Origin: Adineta vaga
Taxonomy: Eukaryota > Rotifera
Reading direction: 5' to 3'
Assembly: GCA_021613535.1 (NCBI GenBank)
Contig: CP075496.1
Span: 372,001-436,000 of the forward strand
Length of the DNA: 64,000 bases
Positions 55,401 through 64,000 of the stretch are shown in pieces; position 1 is the stretch's first letter, and each line of letters begins with the position of its first letter. The notes beneath the pieces were generated by a model. That model was not told where the DNA came from. It was given only the letters and a program-made list of their open reading frames with translations, and did not search any database. The position numbers and the translations under genes were made by a program.

Positions 55401-57146
55401 ATCACAACGTGTATAAGCATTATTACATGGCCATTGATCACATTCAGTTTCATCAGTTTTGTTCTGTCCGTCAATGTTAATTGAATCCAAATCTATCTTT
55501 GTATCACAAATTTTTTTGAATATAATTGATTTCTTCTCTTCAACTTGTCTTACATAATCAAGTTCACATTTATTTTCATACCTTGTACCACATCCACATT
55601 TATCAACTTTAATTATTGATAAAGGAACACATGTGTTAGAAATCGGACACTTAAAACGATTGCGACAAAAATATTCTGTTAGGAGAACATTTTCCGGGAT
55701 ATTTTGCTCTTCGTCATCAAATTTTGGACAATCCCTAATACGATCTGCTAAACGATGTATAGAAATACATTTCGATGAATTCTGACATCGATAGGTATTT
55801 GATCTATTACACATTTTATAGGTTAAATTTTTAAATGGATTATACTCCAATATTCCTATATCAATATAATCATATAGTGCAGTTGTTTGTGGATATCCAG
55901 GAATAACTGATGTAATCAATGCAACATATACGTAGCAGGTAACATTATTCAAAGATATTGTGAAATCATTAGGAGAATAATCATCAAGAGAACGATTACT
56001 ACACATATGTGTGAATGATCCTCCAGCGTTGATGAAATATGTTGATGGATTGTTTATATAGGTATGATAGACAGTACCGTATAAAATTGGAATAGATGGT
56101 ATATAAATAATATTTGGACATATTTGTTCAATAATTTTGAGACATTGATCATTTTGACAAATATTTTCACAATTAAAATCAGGTATTCTTATAAGACATT
56201 TCATTGCTGACCAACAATCATCAGTTGTACTGTTATCCTTAATTGAAAATAATAACTTTATTAGAAATGCCACTCGTGGTTGTACACATGATGTCATAAA
56301 TAATGGATCGGTACATCTTCTTTCTTCACATTCAATTGTTGGCTGATGAGAAGAACAAAAATGCATATTTCTTATACTCTTTTCTTCATATCTGAGTGCA
56401 TCAAGACAATGAACATCAATAAATCCATTAGCATCAAAAAGCATCGGAATACATTGTCCATCTGGACATCGATATTCGTTTTCTTTACATTCATTGATTT
56501 CAAGTTGCCAACAAAGTTTTTCATCAATTGCTTCATTGAGACAATGAACATGTCCATCACAAATTTCAGTCCAATCTAAACATCCTAAATAAGTTGTATG
56601 TTGACATGATAAATGTTCATAACATGTTAAATTATTCGGTTTATAAGGATTATTATCATAGAAATCACGAATAATATGTTCTAGAGATGTGTGATTTGGA
56701 TGATGATAATCGAATTGATATTGACATAATGGACCAAACCAAGGTAATGTACAATTATAGAAGATTTCTTTTCCTAAGAAATGACTATTTGTTATCGATA
56801 ATTGATTTAAGTAGAATTGATAACGTTCAATAATATCTATTGGTGCCGACCAGTAATATAATTGTTCACTTGTAATATTTTGTTCTTTAAGTTCAGCAAA
56901 AGTGTAATTTGAAAGAAGATTATCTGTTTTGATCGTAAATTGAGTTGATGATTCACCCATACAAAACGAAGTAATTGGACGACTTTGAGGCGTTTTTAAT
57001 TCAATTTCAGTAATTCTCAAACAACTATGTTGTAATCCATTAAGATTTCCATTCGATTCACTGATCATCGAATCTGTGAAATAAAGATTGATTTGTGGTG
57101 TTGCACAAACACAATAAAACATTACAATAGAAAATAATCGTTGCAT
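52404..57146 (-). CDS. Giant LDLa-EGF receptor with a 7TM C-terminus
   Basis: A single-exon 1580-aa protein. I start at ATG 57146 (MQRLFSIVMFYCVCATPQ), which opens a signal peptide; the nine codons upstream lack an ATG. The ectodomain (about 20-1270) holds at least seven LDL-receptor class A-like modules, for example CDGHVHCLNEAIDEKLC and CDGRWHCPKGDDEVGC, with the acidic calcium-binding ends. Five or more EGF-like modules follow (CLCPPSYYGSQCQ, CQCIPGWAGRHC, CLCPRGFRGNQC, CLCPRCFYGSRCQ). The C-terminal 300 residues form seven hydrophobic helices (about 1285-1565) with YACVAIERTITTIKG at the end of TM3, in the place of DRY. This LDLa-EGF-7TM architecture is expanded in bdelloids. Ligand unknown; the layout resembles glycoprotein-hormone/relaxin or adhesion-type receptors, without a visible GPS motif. 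Confidence 0.85.
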   Translation of the reverse strand: MQRLFSIVMFYCVCATPQINLYFTDSMISESNGNLNGLQHSCLRITEIELKTPQSRPITSFCMGESSTQFTIKTDNLLSNYTFAELKEQNITSEQLYYWSAPIDIIERYQFYLNQLSITNSHFLGKEIFYNCTLPWFGPLCQYQFDYHHPNHTSLEHIIRDFYDNNPYKPNNLTCYEHLSCQHTTYLGCLDWTEICDGHVHCLNEAIDEKLCWQLEINECKENEYRCPDGQCIPMLFDANGFIDVHCLDALRYEEKSIRNMHFCSSHQPTIECEERRCTDPLFMTSCVQPRVAFLIKLLFSIKDNSTTDDCWSAMKCLIRIPDFNCENICQNDQCLKIIEQICPNIIYIPSIPILYGTVYHTYINNPSTYFINAGGSFTHMCSNRSLDDYSPNDFTISLNNVTCYVYVALITSVIPGYPQTTALYDYIDIGILEYNPFKNLTYKMCNRSNTYRCQNSSKCISIHRLADRIRDCPKFDDEEQNIPENVLLTEYFCRNRFKCPISNTCVPLSIIKVDKCGCGTRYENKCELDYVRQVEEKKSIIFKKICDTKIDLDSINIDGQNKTDETECDQWPCNNAYTRCDGRWHCPKGDDEVGCDVLFSRNCSSKEHVCVSVYTKQIMCLPLEKVNDGNIDCVGALDEPKLCTEREFSTRGKSFYCETGRLEVCISPMFICNTVKNCINEHDEIFCEKKDIAPLGLLQRPSGGSTSKHSNMIQVIHNNLEINQFLFEREFVLNNIHDFESYPVDQTNNLTLFSPEIIQIPRYTQISHCHRGLDLRVWLDRRNNLSTSTCLCPPSYYGSQCQYQNQRISLTLRIRGTLDTWQTAFVIVVMLIGDDNNNQRIIQSYEQMTYLSMRDCNNKFEFYLLYGTQPKNPTYHYTIHIDIYEKSSLNYRGSFILPIQFSFLPVHRLSFLIDIPRIYIEVKYCSNFYCKHGKCIQYMNNFDVSFCQCIPGWAGRHCTIPYSIQCSLDSLSIGINAHNQSICICPLHRFGPRCLLFNTICQNKVNSTCQNGGQCIPPDDFLMSTQKPSCLCPRGFRGNQCEIAENEIILSFEKDIRIPQSIFVHFIEIYQENKPRCTTTFKTILIQQDSIILYWSQPYHLIFIELTRQNYYLISINKTYTRSIKFYKKISSFDHCPHINKISNKQFSALHLLQRIKSYHKLCQTNQTRLKCFHDELQLCLCYIHTNNQYLVNCFQFNHSMKFDCSGQNHCENNGQCFQDTLDCSRRIICLCPRCFYGSRCQFSTNGFGLSLDDILSYHISPQLSFRYQSSIVQISIVLMSIFVLVGLIDGIIGIITFWTKAVCTVGCGIYLLGSSVTTLLVIFVLSLKLSILILTQTLIIKNWLFLSIQCYSIEILLRICFYMNQWLYACVAIERTITTIKGSRFQRKKSKQMAKKIILILLILIIVTNIHDPMYRRLIFEKQDDDDKRIWCIVTYSSQLQTYNYIINILHFIGPFLCNLISSIIIITNNSRRKFRIQHQQTFKKLLQKQISHHKRLVIGPFVLVILAIPRLIISFITKCMSSTNESWLFLTAYFISFIPTIVTSLLFIIPSKFYKNEFHTKINRYRTKIQRRLKLNS

Positions 57147-57358
57147 TTCAAAGAGTTTTTTGTGTTTATGCACAGTAAGCTTCTGTGAAAGCTGACGATA
57201 AATCTACAATAAATTTATTTAGTTCCATCTGTTGACGTTAATTAAAATAACGGAAAAGGAAATCAGTAGGCAGAGAATTTCATCTCACTGAATATCAAAA
57301 AATAAAATATATTCTCTAACACATATATCTATAAAGTATTAAATAAAATGTTTTTATA

Positions 57359-57960
57359 TTAGAACAGCAAAAACGCGACGTTTAGTATTTGATTTTTGTG
57401 AAAAACTATTGCCACACTTATCTTTTTCTTCGTGATAAATAGATATTTAATATTAATGAAAATATTCATAGGGTGTATAGATATTAATATCAACGGTGTA
57501 AGATGAATTTTCGCCATGATACTATTAAAATTTTTAATTGATTTCAATGAAAGAACGAATACGATAAAAATGGATACAGACGAAACGAATGGTATGAAAT
57601 AACTATGCTTTGACACAAGCTGATAACGACGAAATGATTCATCGAGGTATTGACAAAATAACTATAGTAACTGGACTGATTTTTTATCGTTGAATTCTTG
57701 CCAATGATGTTCACGGTATGTTAAATGTGATTATAATCAAGCTGGTTTGTGATGAGTACCACGAAACTTTATAAATGTAGCCGTATAAAAATTGGCAAAG
57801 AAAGGATCGAGAGAATGAAAATGCAAAATAATTGTATTATATGTATAAATTAAAATAGTTTACGGAATGACACACCAAAAATGTTGATTATCTTTATCTT
57901 GGAATAGATGTCGATACATAGGTTCGCATGAATCATAGAAATCCTAATTAACAATGGTAA
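57359..57960 (-). pseudogene. Decayed scraps of a related 7TM gene
   Basis: A frame (57616-57359) encodes MSKHSYFIPFVSSVSIFIVF, and the preceding DESFRRYQL words (near 57640) resemble the TM1 region of the large receptor (FRYQSSIVQISIVLMSIFVL). Near 57870-57930, DNA similar to the region coding DPMYRRL of that gene is visible. The order of the two scraps is not that of the intact gene, so this is rearranged and dead sequence. Support is by eye only. Confidence 0.3.
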
Positions 57961-58862
57961 GAAGAAAAACATTCATTGTGTAATACGTTTACTAGAACGT
58001 TTATTAAAACGAATTCATACTTATACAGTGATAAATCGTCCAAGAGCGGCACAAGCAGCAAAGGTGAAGGTGAGTTTGTTTGAAACTTAAATTGAAGAGT
58101 TTCAATTAAACTTTCAGTTAACTCTTTCACTGCTCCGATTTGCTCTTGAATGATGAAAGAGGTATCGGGAAATTCGAAAGATCATACGATCAATCCTATC
58201 GATTGCTACCGGCATTTTATCACTAATGAGATTATTAGTCACTTGGTTCGTGAAACCATCTTGAGGATAGGTGTATTCTTCTATCCTATACCCACACCCA
58301 CCCTTTTAATTTTTTTTCTTAATAAATTTAATTCCTGTTTGTATGAATTATCATTCTTTTTTTTCAATCAATCATAAGAGAAATATGTTTATTCATTATA
58401 CAGTCGAATCATTAAAAAAAATAGAATTGTTTTTCTATAACATAGAAATTAATGAAAGTTATTTAACGGTAAACTGCAAAATTTTGACGATATGTGATCT
58501 TTGTTATACGTCGCTTTGAAGAAAATGTAATTATAAAGGATTATCTTCAGTTTGAATAATACGTTCTCAATCTAAAGAAAAAGAAAAGAAGCTATGTTAT
58601 CATTCTGGAAGCTTCTTTAATTTGTATGCAAAGTCTTTAACTGTGATAATTTAAAATAGTTTCTCTGGAATCTTTTGTTCATACATGATTTAATTTGATA
58701 AATGAGTTTCTTTAGTAAGGTGTTAATCATCATTCTATAGGAGAATGCTTTTTTTTCTTTATATCTTATTATTAATTATAATTGTTTCGCTTGACTATCT
58801 GACTCTATTTATTCACTGAACATTCTTTTTCAGATATATAAATAAAAGTTGAAAAGGTTTTT
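57961..58862. other. Intergenic, hairpin repeat only
   Basis: Contains hairpin copy 15. The small frames 57948-58130 and 58150-58377 show nothing recognisable. Confidence 0.5.
58257..58304. repeat. Telomere-hexamer hairpin, copy 15
   Basis: CATCTTGAGGATAGGTGTAT on the left, TCCTATACCCACACCCACCC on the right; the loop is very short. The left tip with GAAACCATCTTGAGG matches copy 13. Confidence 0.7.
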
Positions 58863-59462
58863 ATGACTGAGGACATATTAATACTTTTGTGGGTCATTCT
58901 TGGTGTAATAGGATTTTTTGGTAATTGTCTTACAATATTATTTTCTTCGTATCGATCGAAAATCTATTGGAAATTTATATTGGGAGGTTCACTCATTGAT
59001 TTTCTCAATATTTCATTACTTTTAATTTCATTATTGTGTAACTATATTTGGTACAGATTCGAATATCATTTTTATATTCGGTATGCATTTCAAGTGACTT
59101 TCATAGTTCTACCATATATATGTAATAATTGTGTATTAATGGCTTATATTTATGAATTGGTACTTACTAGTAATCCTGAATCACTCCTAGGGAAGCTAAA
59201 AGAATGGCAAACGGTGCGGTGGACAATTTTTTTCATTTTGTATTGTATAGCGCCTGTTGCGTGTATTATACTTGTCTTGATACTTTATGATCCTACGGCT
59301 GAAAGTACAATAATAGAAATCTTATTTTCATTATTGTTTGGTGTTCTTCCATTTGCACTTACGGCCCTAGTAGTTTCACTCTCTTATCGAAATATTTACC
59401 GAAGACGCCAAAGAGCTGTAAATATATCACTGTTATTCACAATTTATACAAACAGCATGTGA
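58863..59462 (+). CDS. Truncated rhodopsin-like 7TM protein (five helices)
   Basis: A 199-aa frame from ATG 58863. Five hydrophobic helices are visible, starting with WVILGVIGFFGNCLTILFSS, which has the GN of class A receptors in TM1. The frame stops after TM5 (FGVLPFALTALVVSLSYRNI), just past the basic word YRRRQRA where the third intracellular loop would begin. TM6 and TM7 are not found downstream in any frame close by. The usual DRY motif is not visible after TM3 (YIYELVLTSN there). It is probably a truncated receptor gene rather than a working one, but a missed intron cannot be excluded. Similar short-loop receptors are common in bdelloids. Confidence 0.55.
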   Translation: MTEDILILLWVILGVIGFFGNCLTILFSSYRSKIYWKFILGGSLIDFLNISLLLISLLCNYIWYRFEYHFYIRYAFQVTFIVLPYICNNCVLMAYIYELVLTSNPESLLGKLKEWQTVRWTIFFILYCIAPVACIILVLILYDPTAESTIIEILFSLLFGVLPFALTALVVSLSYRNIYRRRQRAVNISLLFTIYTNSM

Positions 59463-59525
59463 TTTCTGAACAATTTTATAATATAAATATTTTTGTTCTT
59501 CTCTCACAATAAATAGCGTCATTCT

Positions 59526-61107
59526 ATGAAAATATTAAATACAATTTGTTTTGTATTAACAAATAGCAACAAATGCCACCACTACAACCAATATAATTCC
59601 AACTATAACTGCAGTTACAGACACAACAACAGCAACAACAACAACTACAATCTCACTACAACTACTGCTCAGCCAAGAAGTAAGCTATTAAGATTTGAAA
59701 TTCATCGTTTGACTTTCATTAAAATTCAATGAGATTAAGAAAAGTCTAAAAGAAAATGTATAAATAGATTTATTGTTAATTTGAAAAGATCAATGACGTC
59801 AGTTTATTATATAAATCGAAGGTTCTGAATATTTCTTTTTCTTCTTCTTCTTTGTCTATAAAATTTAATTTGAAATTAATCCTTTTCGAACAGATCATTT
59901 TAGAAGTAAATACTCAAAAGAAAACAATAACTGTTTGAATGAGTAAAATGAAAAGAAACAAATCATGAACATTTGTACGCTTTTAGATTATTATTATTTT
60001 CACTGCGAAATTTATACAGTAAAAAATTAGAATATGAATCCTATCTGTCACATTCTCGCATCCTCTTTTGAAACATTATAATAATGTAGTTGTTTCTATT
60101 TAGAATGGTATCTAACCGGTAATCTTGGTATATATGTAGCAGAACATGCAGCATCCATATTAATAGATGGAACAATTATGACTACTGGCGGATATACTGA
60201 TAAAGGTGTAACGAATAGCGTTTATCTATATAATGTATCAACGAAAACGTGGAATAATACAAATAATATGAAACAATCACGATATGAACATACAGCATCT
60301 ACCTTACTAAATGGGAGAGTCTTAGTTACTGGTGGAAGGCTTTCAAGTTATGATCATGATAGTGATATCCTGGATACTGCTGAATTGTATGATCCAATAA
60401 CCAAAAAATGGTCATTGATTGATAGTATGAATTATAAGCGATATAATCACAGAGAAACTCTTTTAACAAATGGAAAAGTATTAATTACTGGTGGAGCTAG
60501 TAAAAGTTATGATTCAGCTATTCTGAATACTACAGAATTATATGATCCATCAATAGACATTTGGGTCGCCACAGGTAGTATGAAAAGTGCACGAAGGAAC
60601 CACGCAGCATGTCTTTTAAAAAATGGAAAGGTATTGGTGGCTGGCGGTTCTCGAGCTAGTGCTGAATTATATGATCCAGCAACAGGACAATGGACACTAA
60701 CGGGTAGCATGCAGTCTTCAAGAGAATATCATACAATGTCTTTGTTACCAGATGGACAAGTACTAGTTACGGGTGGTAATTATCAATATAGTCTAAATAG
60801 TGCTGAATTATACGATCCAGTAACAGGAAATTGGTCCTATACTGACAGTATGCATTATGCCCGAACGAAACATACAGCAACTATATTACAGAATGGAAAT
60901 GTATTAGTTGCAGGTGGATATAATACGACTGCTACAAATAGAGTTGAGATTTATGATTCATCGACAAGAAAATGGACAACAATTTATGAAAGAATGAATG
61001 GTGAACGATACTCACATACAGCATCCTTACTACCAAATGGAGAAGTGTTAGTTGTTGGTGGTCAAAATTCTAATAATCAGTATTGGAATTCTGCAGAATT
61101 CTATTAA
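59526..61107 (+). CDS. Kelch-repeat protein of bacterial style with a low-complexity stalk
   Basis: Two exons, 59526-59679 and 60104-61107, with a 424-bp intron (donor GTAAGCTATT, acceptor TTCTATTTAG), join in phase to about 385 aa. Exon 1 codes an N-terminal segment rich in Asn, Tyr, Thr and ends in LTTTTAQPR; in other bdelloid genes a Thr-rich stalk stands before the propeller. Exon 2 encodes at least six Kelch-like repeats, such as ARRNHAACLLKNGKVLVAGG then SAELYDPATGQWTLTGSM. They follow the pattern R..H.A..L..G.VL..GG......ELYDP....W that is common in bacterial Kelch proteins, so a transfer origin is plausible. The beta-propeller probably binds a ligand outside the cell. Exon 1 assignment is less certain than exon 2. 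Confidence 0.75.
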
Positions 61108-62694
61108 TTATTAAAAATAAATAAAGAGTTTGAACGACTTTAAAATCATAATTTTCTAGTACCGACAGAGGTATTCGACGATGTCAAAGATGTGCGTGGG
61201 TGTGGATACAATATCGAGCTAACACCCACACCCACACCCTTCTTTTTTCCAATATTTATTACGATTAGTTCGGTGATAAGTTAATTTATATAAAAGAGAA
61301 TAATGGATAATATTTACTTCACAGAATGTAACGATCACACTAAGTTTGAAGAGTTTAATTTGTTTTTGACATCATTCTTATGCACACTGTTTTCGTACAA
61401 TTTGTATCAAATATTTTCAAACGTAATAGAAAATATGGAGAGGCGTTTGTTTTTCTTATCAGGTTAGAAAACTTCAAATTAATTAGCAAACTCAGACATG
61501 ATAAATCTAATAACAAAATTGTCATTACCAAATGAAAAACTGGATCTTATGCGATATTATTGTTCTGACAAGTTGTCACAAATTCAAATAGAAATCTAAA
61601 TAGACGACTTTTTGAATTACAAATAAAAACCAACACCCTTCCACAGATGATGTCCACGGAAAAATATTCAAGTAAATACCACTGTTTACACAAATAACGA
61701 TCTTTGCATTATATGTAAGGAAAATATATCATTACTCTAATATATTTAGTCTTAATTTGTGACTATGTAATTCTTATCATGATGAGATATGATAATAATA
61801 GGTCTTTTTTTTTATTAAGCCTTATTAAATTCTGTCTATATTTACATTTGTTGTTCGTTTTATATTATAAATATAAAATAAATTAAAATAAAAAAGTTAA
61901 TCTGGTAAGTCGAATTGTAGAGAAAACATGAAACCAAATCCAAATAGCAAAGTATTAATCAAATGTCCTGCACATGATCATTAGTAATAATATGTTCGTC
62001 ATCTGTTAGTAAAATTTCAAACAGAAATCTATTCTTTCAATTGATAAAATTGGGATTATTATATCAAATAGTAAAGTCTCACATATGTTTTGATGTATTA
62101 TATATTTGCATATAGACTTTATATTTCAAAAAGTTCAACTTTTCAGTGCCAGATGATACCGTGGTTCATCATCTACAGATTCTAATACATCTATATAATA
62201 AATCCCTAGTAAATCTTTATAGCTCAATAGAACTAATGAATTGCAATTAAAGGATAATTAGTTCAAATTTAGCCAGAAGAAAATAAATTCTATATAAATA
62301 TTAATAGTAGCAATAAATGAGTTGACCACGGGATTGAATCGTCGAATATATGGAGAATGAAGAATAGTTGAATAGGTGTTAAACTAATAATAGACAATCA
62401 AAATGATAAATTCATTAATAACTACGATTTCTGGCGGTGCGGCAACGTTTGATTAGCACGATTCATAATTATCCACCAAAATTTAAAATTATAAATTTTT
62501 AATTACTCCAGTGTCTGTCAAAAACTTCTTTCATGTGCATGCATCAAAAATTTTTGTATGTTTTTAAGAGTCAAATTTATTTGGGATATAAAAGAAGTAG
62601 TAGGATTTTAGAGTATTTTTAAAAGGACAAATTACAACGAATAAAAGTAATGCGCAGTACAATACATACAAAATATGAAAAAACAATTGTCAAC
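61108..62694. other. 1.6-kb AT-rich intergenic stretch
   Basis: After hairpin copy 16 only AT-rich sequence is seen. AAATAAATAAAG just after 61107 is a likely polyadenylation region of the Kelch gene. A possible decayed half hairpin stands at 61631-61660 (CACCCTTCCACAGATGATGT). No gene seen. Confidence 0.5.
61188..61242. repeat. Telomere-hexamer hairpin, copy 16
   Basis: GATGTGCGTGGGTGTGGATA on the left; CTAACACCCACACCCACACC followed by CTT on the right. It starts 80 bp after the Kelch gene stop. Confidence 0.8.
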
Positions 62695-63687
62695 TTAATC
62701 TTGTGTTCGAGTACGCCGTTGTTGAATGTTTTTTCTGAATAGTTTGATAAGTTCTTGACGAAAATACTTACTAGACATTGTGTAAATGTAAAATGAAAAG
62801 ATCTTGTCTACTAAACTGAACCAGACAGCGACATTTAGTAGAAGCGCTTCGACCGATATGCGAACATCATTCTTTACTATTGATAGAGGAATGAGCGCAT
62901 ACAATTTCATGACAAAAAGTGGTATCGAACAAACAAGATATACAATAACTTGCGTAAAGAGCAATCGAATATTAGCTTGATTATTTTTTCGATTTTTCAT
63001 TGAGTTGTTAGCCATCGTCACTGATGTTTTCACGACTGCTGAAGCCAGTACTTTTGGTTCAAGACTTCGAACTTGGCGAATGTGTATCAGCGTACCAATA
63101 CCAAATATGAGCATAAACATAGGTGGGCCAACAGATTGAAAAACAAAGTAATTAGCTATATCTGCCGAACCACATTCACTGTTTTGTTGATAGCATGGTA
63201 CAGGTTTAGTAAACTGGTTGATCTCATAGCAATAAAGTGTTGGCACATAGACACAGGGTACAATGGTAATTACGATGATCATGATACGACGAGTCATTTT
63301 CATATTGCTGTACGAGCGCAGTCTGACATCGCGAGACGACGAAAAGAATCGATCAACACAACAACCTACCATTAACCAACTTGAGATAACAATGGATATA
63401 TAGTAGAGATAAACGTGCATTTTGCATAAGATTGATGAAGTATACACTAACATAAGATTAAAACCCAGAAATGTACGCAATACAAGATAAGGATAAATGG
63501 TCACCAGATTGGAAATAGAAGCAACTAGCAGCAAAGGAATACTCGGTGAAAGTGTCCACATGGCACGTCGTCTGAACAAGATGATGTTCAATACGTTACC
63601 TATAGTGCCAAGAATGATAAAGATGACACCTACGGAAATTAGGAGCTTGTTTCTAATATCATTGATTAACAACGATGTGGCAGACAT
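62695..63687 (-). CDS. Rhodopsin-like 7TM receptor
   Basis: 330 aa from ATG 63687 (MSATSLLINDIRNK); the frame is open further upstream but without ATG. TM1 carries GTIGNVLNIILF (GN of class A receptors). After TM3 the DRY position reads CVDRFF. The conserved disulfide cysteines are SILCKMH at the start of TM3 and CYQQNSEC in the second extracellular loop. TM6 contains YLVCSIPLF and TM7 FSLVDKIFSFYIYTMSSKYF, where the NPxxY proline is absent. It resembles the FMRFamide-receptor-like receptors that are numerous in bdelloids and shares its TM7 tail pattern (YT..SK.FR.E) with the receptor at 24520-25578. Ligand unknown. The gene is single-exon and looks intact. Confidence 0.82.
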   Translation of the reverse strand: MSATSLLINDIRNKLLISVGVIFIILGTIGNVLNIILFRRRAMWTLSPSIPLLLVASISNLVTIYPYLVLRTFLGFNLMLVYTSSILCKMHVYLYYISIVISSWLMVGCCVDRFFSSSRDVRLRSYSNMKMTRRIMIIVITIVPCVYVPTLYCYEINQFTKPVPCYQQNSECGSADIANYFVFQSVGPPMFMLIFGIGTLIHIRQVRSLEPKVLASAVVKTSVTMANNSMKNRKNNQANIRLLFTQVIVYLVCSIPLFVMKLYALIPLSIVKNDVRISVEALLLNVAVWFSLVDKIFSFYIYTMSSKYFRQELIKLFRKNIQQRRTRTQD

Positions 63688-64000
63688 TCTTAATATAGCG
63701 ATGTCTTTGTAAAAATCAACAAGTATATAATGAAGTTTAGAGAAAAACAAGTGAGAATAATTGTAATTGTATGCGTGCTTAATTGTTTCTGCTTTTTGTT
63801 GTAAAGATTAAGTAGCTCTCTTTTTTTATCTCAAGCTATGTTTCTCACAAACAGAAAAAGAAGAGTAGCGACGAATGTAAATTTATTCCAAGAGAGGTAA
63901 TGAGAAAAATGGTAAAAGTGACTACTGTAGATAAATAATGGTTTTGTGTTGGTTAGTAATCATCTCGTGAGTGTTCTCTCTTTGTCTTTTCTCTATTTTC
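63688..64000. other. Upstream region, nothing seen
   Basis: AT-rich sequence upstream of the last receptor gene; no feature recognised. Confidence 0.5.

Noticed and set aside
1121-61242. Idea that the window reaches a telomere
   Set aside because: The TGTGGG units occur only as 2-3 copies within hairpins; there is no long array at either end of the window.
1-64000. tRNA, rRNA and other structural RNA genes
   Set aside because: I looked for tRNA-like box A/box B words and rRNA-like conserved stretches and saw none that could be supported by eye.

Overview
The window looks like nuclear DNA of a bdelloid rotifer (Adineta/Rotaria type). The DNA is AT-rich. Most genes are split by very short introns of about 45-75 bp with GT..AG ends (longer ones occur, 294 and 424 bp). 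The protein families are ones that are expanded in bdelloids: a type II membrane NHL-repeat protein, a two-transmembrane Cys-containing ectodomain family, a giant LDLa/EGF receptor with a 7TM tail, FMRFamide-receptor-like GPCRs, Kelch proteins of bacterial style, and ADP-ribosyltransferase/TPR-family fragments. It also holds a large non-metazoan biosynthetic gene. The species assignment is inference; no rRNA or mitochondrial marker is present.

Layout. 1-9.9 kb is a repeat-rich zone: a small DUF1232 membrane protein gene, a frameshifted LRR fragment, two fold-back non-autonomous elements, a hAT transposon cut in two by an insertion, and a 92-93 bp satellite array. 9.9-23.5 kb is one three-exon hybrid NRPS-PKS gene coding about 4463 aa (A-A-PCP-C-A-PCP-KS-AT-ACP-TE). 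24.5-31.2 kb holds a GPCR with a 19-Asn run, paired fold-back repeats, retroelement-like debris and a hidden three-exon gene fragment. 31.5-46 kb carries plus-strand genes: NHL protein, a tandem pair of two-TM paralogues, a BTB-TLDc protein, six LCCL-like repeats without cysteines, and a one-TM protein with a YfaP-like domain. 46-57 kb holds mostly minus-strand genes: a carbohydrate sulfotransferase, a broken ADP-ribosyltransferase-like gene, an NmrA-like reductase and the 1580-aa LDLa-EGF-7TM receptor. 58-64 kb ends with a truncated 7TM gene, a Kelch gene and another GPCR.

The genes do not form an operon or one pathway. The NRPS-PKS gene is self-contained: it has its own loading, condensation, ketosynthase, malonyl-transferase and thioesterase domains, so it should make a small acyl-amino acid-polyketide product once a phosphopantetheinyl transferase from elsewhere activates its three carrier domains.

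The most unusual structural signal is a family of about 16 short inverted repeats scattered through the window. Their arms are 2-3 copies of the hexamer TGTGGG, which I recall as the telomeric repeat of the bdelloid Adineta vaga, tipped by CATCTTGAG/CTCAAGATG. Seven of them lie 57-130 bp downstream of a stop codon, on either strand.
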